From Lachnospiraceae bacterium (GTDB taxonomy: Bacteria; Bacillota; Clostridia; Lachnospirales; Lachnospiraceae): 47,113 bases of DNA. The DNA is taken from positions 1 through 47,113 of the forward strand of contig JAKSRW010000024.1 of the NCBI GenBank assembly GCA_024403355.1. Reading direction: 5' to 3'. Below, piece by piece: positions 1 to 7,623 of the stretch. A program made the translations under genes and the position numbers. How positions within the stretch are numbered: position 1 is the stretch's first letter; the number at the start of each line of letters is the position of its first letter. The notes below the pieces were generated by a model. The model did not search any database. It was not told the origin of the DNA and worked only from the letters and a program-made list of their open reading frames with translations.

Positions 1-177
1 TCACCCACCGCCTAAAGGCAGTGGGTTATCTTTCTATTTTGTCAAACTCGTGACCGCTTCGCTTGTCACTCGTTATAAAATCGCTGCTACCGCAGCTTAC
101 GAGGTACGGGGCTTGAACCCCGCACCTCGCGAAAGCTTCACCCACCGCCTAAAGGCAGTGGGTTATCTTTCTATTTT
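1..177. repeat. Tandem 137-bp structured repeat (1.3 units)
   Basis: Positions 41-177 form a complete 137-bp unit, and 1-40 are identical to the last 40 bases of that unit, so at least 1.3 units stand head to tail and the array may continue outside the window. A complete copy, identical by eye over all 137 bases, lies at 16753-16889, and its terminal 24 bases recur at 6846-6869. The unit holds several hairpins: GCTGC-tacc-GCAGC, a 12-bp stem around CTTGAA, and a stem around TAAA within the 40-bp end. No ORF is visible, so it is a non-autonomous element. Confidence 0.9.
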
Positions 178-289
178 ATATATAGTATAGCACAGTGGGC
201 ATATCCGCCACAAGACAAAGCTTTCGTATTATCCTGTAATTTGCCCGCCGAATAATCTATGAACAATGTGTGATAAATACTCATATTTA

Positions 290-318
290 TTGACAATCCG
301 AACAAATTTCTGTACAAT
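290..318 (+). promoter_or_regulatory. Sigma-A-type promoter of the trigger-factor-like gene
   Basis: TTGACA at 290-295 and TACAAT at 313-318 are separated by exactly 17 bases, upstream of the coding start at 360. Confidence 0.8.
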
Positions 319-359
319 TCGTTTGATATATTTTATTTACAGAAAGGTATGGTTTTAAT

Positions 360-1721
360 ATGAAAGGCAGAAAATTAGCCGCTCTTCTTTGTCTGATTTT
401 AGCATTTTCTTTTGCATTTTCAGGCTGTTCATCAAAGAGCAACAATGAAACAACAGAGAACGTAACCAACGCCCCCGAAAAGGCAGATACTGAGGAGAAG
501 GCTGACACAGAAAATAAAGACACAGCCGACACAGCAGGTGAGACAGCCCCCACCGAAGCCGAGGCTCCCGATGCAGCTGACGCAGCTGAGGATAACAGTA
601 CAGAAGAGACTGAGACTCCCGAGACCTCCGGGGCAGATACAGACATTATCATCGATGCCGGCAATCCCGATGAGGATGAGGAGGAATACGGCGAGGACGG
701 TGAGGATTACGAGGAGGATTACAACATCTTCAATCTCGCTGATTACAGTATCGACGTTACACTCGGCCAGTACCGAGGAATCAGCACCGTTAAGGAAGAG
801 GTTTCGGTAAGCGACGAAGAAATTGAATATGAAATTGCAAGCTTCTGCGAAAGCTATTATGAGGAGACAGAGGTTACAGACCGTCCCTGCGAGCTGGGCG
901 ATATCGTTACACTCGACTTTGTCGGCACATTAAACGGTGAGGAATTTGACGGCGGCAGCGGCGAAGATGAAGAGTTCTACCTTGGTCAGGGCACCACAAT
1001 TGACGGCTTCGATGAAGGCATCGTCGGCCACAGTATCGGTGAGAGCTTTTCCTTTGAAGTAACCTTTCCCGAGGAATATTCCTCCAACCCCGACCTGGCA
1101 AATCAGACTGTACAGTTCAACGCTACAGTCAAAAGCATCACAAACTATGTTATTCCTGAGTTCACAGATGAGCTTGTTGCCGAAAATTCTGACGACTACA
1201 AGACCACAGAAGAATACAAGGCTTATATTATCGAGTATCTTACAGAAGAAAAAACAGCTGAAGCCGAAGAGACAGCTATGCAGAACATTTACGATACAGC
1301 AATAGCAAATGCCGTTTATACCGGCCAGCTTGATGAAGCAATCGAGGCTTCTTATAAGGAAGCAGTAGATTATTATGAGATGGTAGCCAATAATTATTAC
1401 GGCGTGGATGCAGAGACCCTTTTCAACTATATGTACGGACTTGACGCTGACGGATATTATGCAATGCTTCGTGAGCAGGCTGAGTACTCCGTAAAATTCA
1501 CTCTCCTTCTCGACAAGATCATCGAGGAAGAAGCACTCACACTTTCTGATGAGGAATTCAAGACCCGCTATAACGAAATCTTCTTCGAGCAATACGGCTT
1601 TGAATCAGAGGAAGCTGTTTCAGAGGAATTCACAGAGGAAGAAATTCAGGATATTGTAGGTAACGGAGCTCTCAGAGAAAAGGCTGAGCAGATTATCAGC
1701 GATACAGCAATTATCGGCTGA
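360..1721 (+). CDS. Trigger-factor-like FKBP peptidyl-prolyl isomerase lipoprotein
   Basis: This is a probable extracytoplasmic folding factor. The 453-residue product begins with a lipoprotein signal peptide whose lipobox is FSGC (Cys about 22). A very acidic Asp/Glu/Thr/Ala-rich linker follows to about residue 125. An FKBP-type PPIase domain lies at about 180-260 (LGDIVTLDFVGTLNGEEFDG, then FEVTFPEEY), and a helical C-terminal half resembles the trigger factor chaperone arm. The domain order is that of trigger factor without its ribosome-binding domain, so a membrane-anchored PrsA-like role is inferred. The start follows GAAAGG at 342-347 and a 17-bp-spaced promoter. The ferredoxin gene follows 77 bases later on the same strand. 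Confidence 0.88.
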   Translation: MKGRKLAALLCLILAFSFAFSGCSSKSNNETTENVTNAPEKADTEEKADTENKDTADTAGETAPTEAEAPDAADAAEDNSTEETETPETSGADTDIIIDAGNPDEDEEEYGEDGEDYEEDYNIFNLADYSIDVTLGQYRGISTVKEEVSVSDEEIEYEIASFCESYYEETEVTDRPCELGDIVTLDFVGTLNGEEFDGGSGEDEEFYLGQGTTIDGFDEGIVGHSIGESFSFEVTFPEEYSSNPDLANQTVQFNATVKSITNYVIPEFTDELVAENSDDYKTTEEYKAYIIEYLTEEKTAEAEETAMQNIYDTAIANAVYTGQLDEAIEASYKEAVDYYEMVANNYYGVDAETLFNYMYGLDADGYYAMLREQAEYSVKFTLLLDKIIEEEALTLSDEEFKTRYNEIFFEQYGFESEEAVSEEFTEEEIQDIVGNGALREKAEQIISDTAIIG

Positions 1722-1798
1722 ATTAATGCATAAACAGGGCCAACGGCCGCAAATACAGATAGCCATCCGCTTACAGGCAGAAAGGTATGGTAATTATT

Positions 1799-2920
1799 AT
1801 GGAAAAGTCCAAGGTATATTTTACTGATTTCAGAACCTTTAACGGCGTAGGTCTTCCCGAGAAGCTTAAAAAGCTCTGTCGTAAAGCCGGTATCATGGAT
1901 ATGGATATGGACAACAAGTTCGTAGCAATCAAGATTCATTTCGGTGAGCTCGGAAATATTGCTTACTTACGTCCCAATTATGCAAAGGCTGTCGCAGACC
2001 TCGTTAAGGAAGCCGGCGGAATGCCCTTCTTAACAGACTGCAACACCCTCTATCCCGGCTCACGAAAGAATGCCCTTGAGCACATCAGCTGTGCACAGGA
2101 GAACGGCTTCAACGAGACTACCACAGGCTGCCACATCATTATCGGTGACGGACTCAGGGGAACCGATGATGTAGTCGTACCCGTTGAGGGCGGCGAATAC
2201 TGTAAGGAAGCCTACATCGGAAGAGCCGTTATGGATGCGGATGTATTTATTTCACTGAACCATTTCAAGGGTCACGAGGCTACAGGCTTCGGCGGCGCCC
2301 TTAAAAATATCGGTATGGGCTGCGGAAGCCGTGCCGGCAAGATGCACCAGCATAATCAGGGCAAGCCCCTCGTTGACAGCGATGCCTGCAGAGCCTGCAG
2401 ACGCTGTGCAAAGGAATGCGGCTCGGATGCCATTAAATTCGATACCGGCAAGGCTGTTATCGACCAGGAGCTCTGCAAGGGCTGCGGACGCTGTATCGGT
2501 GCCTGCTCCTTCGATGCGGTCTACAATCCCAACAGCAATGCAAATGATATCCTCGGCTGCAAGATTGCCGAGTATTCAAAGGCTGTTATCGACGGTCGCC
2601 AGAACTTCCACATCAGCCTTATCGTAGATGTTTCACCCAACTGTGACTGCCATTCGGAAAATGATGCTCCCATCCTTCCCAATATCGGAATGTTTGCATC
2701 CTTTGACCCGGTTGCGCTTGATCAGGCCTGCGCTGATGCCGCACTTGCTTCAAAGCCCATGCCCAATTCACAGCTTTTCGACAACCTCAACAAGAAGGGC
2801 TGGAAATGCCACAACGACCATTTCCTTGATTCAAACCCCAACATCCGTTGGAAGGAAACCCTCGAGCACGCAGAAAAGCTTGGCATCGGAACAAGAGAGT
2901 ACGAGCTTATCAAAATGTAA
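1799..2920 (+). CDS. DUF362 domain protein with 2x[4Fe-4S] ferredoxin domain
   Basis: The 373-residue product has an N-terminal DUF362-type region (FTDFRTF, KIHFGELGN, LNHFKGHEATGFGGALKN) and then a bacterial ferredoxin module at about 190-240 with two cysteine motifs (CRACRRCAKEC and CKGCGRCIGAC), able to hold two [4Fe-4S] clusters. Proteins of this type are widespread in clostridia and their physiological partner is unknown; an electron-transfer role is inferred. I chose ATG 1799, because the ATG at 1787 touches the GAAAGG Shine-Dalgarno (1780-1785). A long hairpin terminator follows the stop, shared with the convergent LRR gene. Confidence 0.9.
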   Translation: MEKSKVYFTDFRTFNGVGLPEKLKKLCRKAGIMDMDMDNKFVAIKIHFGELGNIAYLRPNYAKAVADLVKEAGGMPFLTDCNTLYPGSRKNALEHISCAQENGFNETTTGCHIIIGDGLRGTDDVVVPVEGGEYCKEAYIGRAVMDADVFISLNHFKGHEATGFGGALKNIGMGCGSRAGKMHQHNQGKPLVDSDACRACRRCAKECGSDAIKFDTGKAVIDQELCKGCGRCIGACSFDAVYNPNSNANDILGCKIAEYSKAVIDGRQNFHISLIVDVSPNCDCHSENDAPILPNIGMFASFDPVALDQACADAALASKPMPNSQLFDNLNKKGWKCHNDHFLDSNPNIRWKETLEHAEKLGIGTREYELIKM

Positions 2921-2934
2921 TACACTCCCTAACA

Positions 2935-2976
2935 AAAATCAGCCGCATTGTGGTACGCCACGATGCGGCTGATTTT
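2935..2976. terminator. Bidirectional intrinsic terminator
   Basis: A 19-bp stem (AAAATCAGCCGCAT and complement) with loop TACG sits between the convergent genes ending at 2920 and 2991. A- and T-rich flanks suit termination in both directions. Confidence 0.9.
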
Positions 2977-2990
2977 GCTTTTGAAGTATA

Positions 2991-4340
2991 TTATTTCACG
3001 GAAATTTTGCTGCTAAGGCCGGCGTTCTGAAGAATGGTCTTGTAGCTCTTTGCCATACCTGAAGGAACAGTTACCTTGCAGCTGCTGTTGATGCCCTTGA
3101 AGGCCGCAGACTTAACGCCTGTCTTTGTAAGCTTGCTTGTAGAAAGCTTGATTTCAGTGAGCTTCTTACAGTTATAAAATGCCTTTGAACCGATAGTCTT
3201 AACATACTTTCCTATTGTTACGGAAGTAAGTGTGGGATTGTTTATACATGCATTTTTGTCGATGGAAGTAACCTTGTAGGTTATTCCGTCAACCTTTATT
3301 GATGCGGGAATTGTGAGCTTCTTTACTCCATGCTCTGCCTCATAAAATGCAACAGTGCCGGTCGACTTGGAGCTTCCTGCCTTGGTTACCTTGTAATTGT
3401 GTCCGTTACAGGTGATAACCTCGCCCTTCTTGGGAGCTTCTGCCTTAGCTGAAGAATCAGTTGCGGTAAATGTGAACTTTGCATCAGTGATTCTGTAGGT
3501 ATAGCTATTGCCCTTAACTACAGGAACGTAGCCTGCTTTTTCGGCAGCTTCAACCGTTGCGTAGCTGTCAACCGTTTTTCCGGAGGTATTGAGTATGTCT
3601 ACACTCTCAACAGTCCAGTCCCCGGTCTCAAAATCAATAGCATTTGAAATGAACATTCCATAGGATTTTCCATCTTTTTTTACAAGCGGATAATTGCCGT
3701 CATAGCCGTTGTAGTCAATGGTAATTGTCTGATAAAGGTCTTCGCTGTCAACCCTTACATCAGCAGAGCATTTTGCGTTAATCGCATTCTTGCCGACTGT
3801 CGTTGCAAATAATCCGAAGCTGGGATAATCAAGGCCATGATCGTCCGGACAATATACAGTTACCTTGGCCGAATCCTTAACCGTCAGAACGGCGTCTGCC
3901 AGCTCTGCCTGCATAAAGAAACGTCCGGCAGTGAGACTGCCGTCTCCGATAAAGGTTACCGATCCGCCGTAGCCATAACCCCAGATTACCAGGTTATCCA
4001 CGCTGCTGTCTCCGACGAGTCTGATTTTTAAGTCATCACCCATCTCGTTTGTTGAAAGCATCTTGCCCTTAAAATTATTAAGGGTCAGTGTGTTGCTTTT
4101 CTTATCGTAATCGAGTTTGTCGAAATCGTGATACACACTGCTGTAGTAGCCCTTGTTTTCAGCGCAAATTGCTTCAAATTCGAAGCCTCTCACGTCACCT
4201 ACCATTGCCTCAATGTAAGGCGAACATTCTGCACCTGTGTTCGGACCATCCTTTGCCAATACGCCCACCTGACCGACAGTTCCGAGACATAAGCTAAGAC
4301 TCAGTGCCGCCGTCGCAATCTTTGCCGTAAACTTCTTCAT
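2991..4340 (-). CDS. Secreted BspA-type leucine-rich repeat protein
   Basis: The 449-residue product begins with a Sec signal peptide (MKKFTAKIATAALSLSLCLG, cleavage near residue 29). A long middle domain I do not recognise follows. The C-terminal 110 residues contain BspA/LRR_5-type repeats (SIDKNACINNPTLTSVTIG, then TIGSKAFYNCKKLTEIKL). Such proteins are exported surface or secreted proteins, often binding host or polysaccharide ligands; the target here is unknown. The start is preceded by AAGGAGG at a suitable distance. A 12-codon ORF ends two bases before the ATG, and a hairpin repeat and a 17-bp-spaced promoter lie further upstream. Confidence 0.82.
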   Translation of the reverse strand: MKKFTAKIATAALSLSLCLGTVGQVGVLAKDGPNTGAECSPYIEAMVGDVRGFEFEAICAENKGYYSSVYHDFDKLDYDKKSNTLTLNNFKGKMLSTNEMGDDLKIRLVGDSSVDNLVIWGYGYGGSVTFIGDGSLTAGRFFMQAELADAVLTVKDSAKVTVYCPDDHGLDYPSFGLFATTVGKNAINAKCSADVRVDSEDLYQTITIDYNGYDGNYPLVKKDGKSYGMFISNAIDFETGDWTVESVDILNTSGKTVDSYATVEAAEKAGYVPVVKGNSYTYRITDAKFTFTATDSSAKAEAPKKGEVITCNGHNYKVTKAGSSKSTGTVAFYEAEHGVKKLTIPASIKVDGITYKVTSIDKNACINNPTLTSVTIGKYVKTIGSKAFYNCKKLTEIKLSTSKLTKTGVKSAAFKGINSSCKVTVPSGMAKSYKTILQNAGLSSKISVK

Positions 4341-4342
4341 AC

Positions 4343-4381
4343 TTACTGTTCCTCCTTGATCTGATCGATTTTTTTATGCAT
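4343..4381 (-). CDS. Possible 12-residue leader peptide upstream of LRR gene
   Basis: The peptide MHKKIDQIKEEQ is encoded by an ORF with its own AGGAG five bases before its ATG, supplied by the end of hairpin repeat copy A. Its codons AAG GAG GAA form the Shine-Dalgarno of the LRR gene, and its TAA lies two bases before that gene's ATG. The geometry suits translational coupling, but an ORF this short could arise by chance. Confidence 0.35.
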   Translation of the reverse strand: MHKKIDQIKEEQ

Positions 4382-4384
4382 ATT

Positions 4385-4477
4385 TTCTCCTAATACAACG
4401 AATAAAATGAGTTGCTCATGGAGTAGACCGGTGCGCTCTTTGCACCAATCTTTCAGTTTGAAAATTTATTTTCAAAC
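4385..4477 (-). repeat. Hairpin/Shine-Dalgarno repeat, copy A
   Basis: Read on the minus strand, this holds a 10-bp stem GTTTGAAAAT/ATTTTCAAAC, a GGTGC/GCACC hairpin, an ATGAG/CTCAT hairpin and a terminal AGGAG. The same order recurs at 20957-21051 and 45935-46028, and in variant form at 45844-45934. Here the AGGAG lies in front of the 12-codon ORF. Confidence 0.88.
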
Positions 4478-4497
4478 CGAATGCATCCTTATTAAAC

Positions 4498-4526
4498 ATA
4501 ATAGCACAAAATTTGCGTTTCATCAA
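4498..4526 (-). promoter_or_regulatory. Promoter of the LRR gene
   Basis: On the minus strand TTGATG (4521-4526) and TATTAT (4498-4503) are 17 bases apart. Transcription from here would include repeat copy A in the 5' leader. Confidence 0.6.
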
Positions 4527-4533
4527 TCATCCC

Positions 4534-4567
4534 GTTATGCAAATTCTATCGTTATGCAAATTCTATC
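4534..4567. repeat. 17-bp perfect tandem duplication upstream of promoter
   Basis: GTTATGCAAATTCTATC occurs twice with no spacer (4534-4550 and 4551-4567), immediately upstream of the -35 of the LRR-gene promoter. It could be a pair of operator half-sites or a chance duplication. Confidence 0.8.
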
Positions 4568-4600
4568 ACCTGTTTCATCTGCATAAATCAATTATCACGG

Positions 4601-4987
4601 CTAATTTTTTCTCAAATTATACTTTTCACGATCAAAAACAAAGCGGCGGTTCTTTTCCCTGTAATATTCCAATTCCTCGCATACCAGCTTGAAATAGCCG
4701 TCCTCCATATGGCTGAAATCGGCCGAGTACAGACGAATACTGCATTCATCATAATAATACGGTCGATACTGCTCCAGAAAATCACATATACATATATTTT
4801 CCCGGTCCTCATCGACCCTGTAAACAACTACCTTCACCGCCAGATATAATTCGTCCTTCCAGACTTCCAGGATTGCAAATTTTTTATCCGGTGATATCCA
4901 GCTTCGGCCATATTCGATACAATCATTTTTAAAGGGCCCGCATGCCCAGTTGTTTACCTTAACCCGCATCTTCTTATTCAAATTCAT
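4601..4987 (-). CDS. Hypothetical protein
   Basis: I do not recognise this family. From the chosen start (MNLNKKMRVKVNNWACG) it has 128 residues and is rich in aromatic and charged residues (EYGRSW, LEQYRPYYYDE, ELEYYREKNRRF), with no signal peptide or membrane segment, so it is probably cytoplasmic. An in-frame ATG at 5023 would add 12 residues but lacks a ribosome binding site, while GGGAG lies just before the ATG at 4987. No promoter or operon partner is evident. Confidence 0.5.
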   Translation of the reverse strand: MNLNKKMRVKVNNWACGPFKNDCIEYGRSWISPDKKFAILEVWKDELYLAVKVVVYRVDEDRENICICDFLEQYRPYYYDECSIRLYSADFSHMEDGYFKLVCEELEYYREKNRRFVFDREKYNLRKN

Positions 4988-5466
4988 CCACTCCCATCCG
5001 TTATCCCCGCAAAAAGGGTACATTTAATAAAGCATGTATTATTTCATGCTTTTATCCCGATATCCGTTCAGGGCACAGTAACCCTTAGTGGGCCTTTCTT
5101 TTTACAGAATCGTATGCTGCCCCTTACAGCAGCAAATCCCGCCCGGATCTTATTTGTGCATAGTTTGCGCAACAAAATAAAACCCTCAAAAAAGGACCGA
5201 CTGACATCATATTTTGTTTTGCTTCACTGGAATTCTGCCAGCATAGACCATGCCGGCTGAGATAGAAAAGATAGATTTCTATAGATCAGACAGCAGTCTT
5301 AAAATGATTTTTTCATTTCTTAAACACTTTCTAATTTGACCTTGAATAATGAACCACCGAACCGGTGGGGTTACATCCTAACACAGAATATACAATGTGT
5401 CAACCTGTTTTTATTAAGTCTGTTATCTTCCGTCGGTTATTCGGTATTTTTTACGCCTGCGTCAAA
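4988..5466. other. Intergenic region with no recognised gene
   Basis: About 480 bases lie between two minus-strand genes. It holds a short hairpin (CCACCG-aa-CCGGTGG) near 5356 and a pair of inverted 9-mers (AACAAAATA ... TATTTTGTT) about 30 bases apart near 5172-5217. I see no convincing ORF, RNA gene or promoter. Confidence 0.5.
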
Positions 5467-6216
5467 TCATACAACACATACGGAAATAATATACCCCTCG
5501 CAGCAGTCCGACTGAAAAATTTCGTAGTCCCTGCAGTTCACACCGTCTGCTTTGTATCTGATATACAATTTACTACCCTCTCTCACTGCCTCATAGCTTG
5601 CTTTTGGGAGTGAAAGTCCTGTTCCGAGGGCCTTTCCGAAGGCCTCGTGAGCCGTCCAGATTTTTGTGAATTCACGCTTATAGTCTGAGGCTTCGGCCAG
5701 CATTTTCTTCTCGCCTTCACTAAAAAACCGACCTGCTATACGCTCGTTTGCGCGCTTAATTTCCTCTATATCGATGCCGATTGAAAGATTTTTAGGGTAA
5801 TTTTCGCAGGATCTGCCTTCATCAGCAATAATATCCCGGCCGGAAGAATTCCGCAGGATGCCCGCCAGCGCAATCGTACCGGCATGAGACAGACTGAATG
5901 AGATTTCCGGATGTGACTTCAAAGAGGGCCGGCCATATTCATTGTATTCATATTCCTGTTCAGCCTCATCGATACCATATTCGCTAAGAGCCTCACGAAG
6001 AGCAAGCGTAGCTGCCAGACTAAGCCTTTTGGCAGACTCATTTTTCATCTTCTCAAAAATATTCCTGCGTGCGGGAGAAATCTGCGAGATGACTACTGAG
6101 CTATCGACCCCGTCCCCAAGAGACCATGAACCACTGACCCCGTCCCCAAGAGACCATTCCGCCGAGTCAGTGTCTACTATATATATTTTCAGTCCGTTTA
6201 TGCACTCGGTTCTCAT
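5467..6216 (-). CDS. 4'-phosphopantetheinyl transferase superfamily protein
   Basis: Enzymes of this family transfer 4'-phosphopantetheine from CoA to a serine of acyl or peptidyl carrier proteins. The Sfp-type signature is present in the 249-residue product: IGIDIEEI (Mg-binding Asp and Glu), then FFSEGEKKML and WTAHEAFGKALG. The usual WTxKE has His in place of Lys. Start ATG 6216 has AAGGAG eight bases upstream; an upstream GTG at 6336 has none, and that stretch contains a TATTATA promoter-like box. Residues about 20-40 are two WSLGDGV units encoded by a 30-bp repeat also found in an unrelated ABC ATPase gene. No carrier-protein or biosynthetic genes adjoin. Confidence 0.82.
   Translation of the reverse strand: MRTECINGLKIYIVDTDSAEWSLGDGVSGSWSLGDGVDSSVVISQISPARRNIFEKMKNESAKRLSLAATLALREALSEYGIDEAEQEYEYNEYGRPSLKSHPEISFSLSHAGTIALAGILRNSSGRDIIADEGRSCENYPKNLSIGIDIEEIKRANERIAGRFFSEGEKKMLAEASDYKREFTKIWTAHEAFGKALGTGLSLPKASYEAVREGSKLYIRYKADGVNCRDYEIFQSDCCEGYIISVCVV
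6098..6157 (-). repeat. Two in-frame 30-bp units inside the PPTase gene
   Basis: Units at 6098-6127 and 6128-6157 share the last 20 bases or more. Read on the minus strand they encode WSLGDGVSGS and WSLGDGVDSS. The second unit is identical to 36960-36989 in an ABC ATPase gene, in the same reading frame. Confidence 0.9.
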
Positions 6217-6339
6217 TTTGCCCGCTCCTTCCGCTTTACTATTTCTCCCAATTAATGTATAATATATTCTATCATAAATGCAGTCAGCCATCCAGCAGAA
6301 TCTTGCTCCTGCCTTATTTGTCATATTAACTGACACCAG

Positions 6340-6379
6340 GCTAAACCATTAGCTAACGCTTCGCTTTTAGCATGAGGTT
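6340..6379 (+). repeat. Hairpin/Shine-Dalgarno repeat, half-unit F
   Basis: This matches the Shine-Dalgarno-proximal half of copy C (45844-45882) on the opposite strand: GCTAAACCATTAGCTAACGC, then TTAGCATGAGGTTA. Its GAGG (6374-6377) is the ribosome binding site of the gene starting at 6384. Confidence 0.8.
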
Positions 6380-6383
6380 ATGA

Positions 6384-6839
6384 ATGAACGAAAAGACAAA
6401 ACAAATCCTTACATTGCTTGCTTTTGCGTCCCTTCAGTTCACATGGGGCTTTTTTCAGAATGCCTACGGATTGCTTGTTTTTCTGGGACTTACTGCCACA
6501 CATCCGGGCCGCAAGCTGGAATTTTATCACGGTGCGGTTGTTTCCTACTGGAGTAAAAGCTACAGCATGAGCTCCGGCATGTTCATCTTCTACGGTCATG
6601 AAAATTCCTCTGACGGACGTTCTGTCATTGTACACGAATACGGTCATGCGCTGCAGTCACTTGCGCTCGGACCTCTCTTCCTTTTTATTATCGGTATTCC
6701 GTCTGTCATCTGGGCATTCTCTCCTCATTTTATCAAGCTTCGCCGTTACGGTCGCAGAACCTATCTGGATTTTTACCCTGAAAGCTGGGCAAACAGCTGG
6801 GGCGAAAAATGGACCGGAGATGCTGCTCCCACACGTTAG
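6384..6839 (+). CDS. Small membrane protein with HEYGH (zinc-protease-like) motif
   Basis: The 151-residue protein has an N-terminal hydrophobic segment (about 8-35), an HExxH motif in VIVHEYGHALQS (about 80), a second hydrophobic segment (LGPLFLFIIGIPSVIWAF) and a C-terminal FYPESWANSWGEKW in which the Glu could be a third zinc ligand. This is compatible with a minimal membrane metalloprotease, but no family is recognised and activity is not shown. GAGG six bases before the ATG is supplied by repeat half-unit F. Directly after the stop lies a 24-bp fragment of the 137-bp mobile repeat. Confidence 0.7.
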   Translation: MNEKTKQILTLLAFASLQFTWGFFQNAYGLLVFLGLTATHPGRKLEFYHGAVVSYWSKSYSMSSGMFIFYGHENSSDGRSVIVHEYGHALQSLALGPLFLFIIGIPSVIWAFSPHFIKLRRYGRRTYLDFYPESWANSWGEKWTGDAAPTR

Positions 6840-6845
6840 CCTGTA

Positions 6846-6869
6846 AGCGAAGCGGTCACGAGTTTGACT
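6846..6869 (+). repeat. Fragment of the 137-bp repeat (TTTGAC end)
   Basis: The 24 bases from AAGCGAAGC to GAGTTTGAC match the terminal segment of the 137-bp element in reverse orientation to the copies at 41 and 16753. They end at the same base, which supports TTTGAC as a true element end. Confidence 0.75.
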
Positions 6870-6954
6870 CCAAAGCTTCAGCCTCATTAATAATTCCCCA
6901 ACTTCATCAAAATATCTGACAATATTTTTGTTCACAAAATCTTCACAGAAATTA

Positions 6955-6981
6955 TTAGCACTCACTATTGACGAGTGCTAA
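6955..6981 (+). promoter_or_regulatory. CIRCE element (HrcA operator)
   Basis: TTAGCACTC-N9-GAGTGCTAA is a perfect match to the CIRCE consensus. HrcA binding here would repress the hsp20 gene until heat shock. Confidence 0.97.
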
Positions 6982-6996
6982 TAATTGTGGTATAAC
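6968..6996 (+). promoter_or_regulatory. Promoter of hsp20 overlapping CIRCE
   Basis: TTGACG (6968-6973) and TATAAC (6991-6996) are 17 bases apart. The -35 lies within CIRCE, so HrcA would block polymerase directly. Confidence 0.85.
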
Positions 6997-7076
6997 ATAA
7001 TCAGTCAAGGGAAAACAAATAGCTTCGACAAGCAATAGTGCTTCAGAATTGCTAATCCCATAAGGAGGAAAAGATT

Positions 7077-7535
7077 ATGTTTATGCCTAGTATTTTTGGA
7101 GAGAACTTATTTGATGATTTCTTAAACGACCTTACACGTCCGGCAAGACCTTTGGCACCTGCACAGCCCGGTAATTTCTTTAAGGCCAATGCACATTTAA
7201 TGCGTACAGATGTAAAAGAGGACGAGAAGTCTTTCACCGTAGAGGTTGAGCTTCCCGGATATAATAAAGACGATGTAAAGGTTGAACTCAAGGACGGTTG
7301 CCTTAAGATTACCGGAGAGAAGACCGAAAAGAATGAAGAAAATGACGAAAAGTCAAGCTACATCCGCCGCGAGCGTTTCTACGGAAGCTGCTCAAGAAGC
7401 TTCTATATCGGCGAGGATGTCACTAAGGAGGACATCAAGGCCAAGTTCGAGAACGGCATTCTTTCAATCAATGTTCCTAAGCTTGAGAAGAAGCCCGAAA
7501 TCGAGCAGGACCACTTTATCGCTATCGAAGGATAA
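7077..7535 (+). CDS. Hsp20/alpha-crystallin small heat shock protein
   Basis: This is an ATP-independent holdase that binds unfolding proteins during stress. The 152-residue product has the usual size and an alpha-crystallin domain at about 40-140 (DVKEDEKSFTVEVELPGYNKDDVKVEL ... FENGILSINVPK, with the GILSI motif of the family), plus a short C-terminal tail. The start has AAGGAGG eight bases upstream. Its own promoter overlaps a perfect CIRCE, so HrcA control is well supported. The gene is monocistronic, with a hairpin and a terminator after the stop. Confidence 0.96.
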   Translation: MFMPSIFGENLFDDFLNDLTRPARPLAPAQPGNFFKANAHLMRTDVKEDEKSFTVEVELPGYNKDDVKVELKDGCLKITGEKTEKNEENDEKSSYIRRERFYGSCSRSFYIGEDVTKEDIKAKFENGILSINVPKLEKKPEIEQDHFIAIEG

Positions 7536-7623
7536 ACTTCCACCACTCATAACACTGTGATGCATATGCATCGCACCCCCCTCAGCGCTTCCGGGCGCTG
7601 AGCAAGGTATCTCCTATTTAAGC

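Noticed and set aside
1780..1801. Recurrent GAAAGG followed by a close ATG and a second ATG 9-13 bases on (also at 342-360, 18898, 21760, 46788)
   Set aside because: GAAAGG pairs with the CCTTTC part of the 16S tail, so the longer distance to the second ATG is normal spacing. This explains start choice and is not a special dual-start signal.
5172..5217. Inverted 9-mers AACAAAATA/TATTTTGTT as a hairpin RNA
   Set aside because: The AT-only stem with a loop of about 30 bases would be weak, and no promoter or terminator context is seen.
6217..6336. N-terminal extension of the phosphopantetheinyl transferase from GTG 6336
   Set aside because: No ribosome binding site at the GTG, a promoter-like TATTATA lies inside, and AAGGAG precedes ATG 6216.
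7583..7604. Hairpin CTCAGCGC/GCGCTGAG after hsp20 as a separate regulatory RNA
   Set aside because: No promoter precedes it and it sits directly before the shared terminator. Most likely part of the hsp20 3' end.
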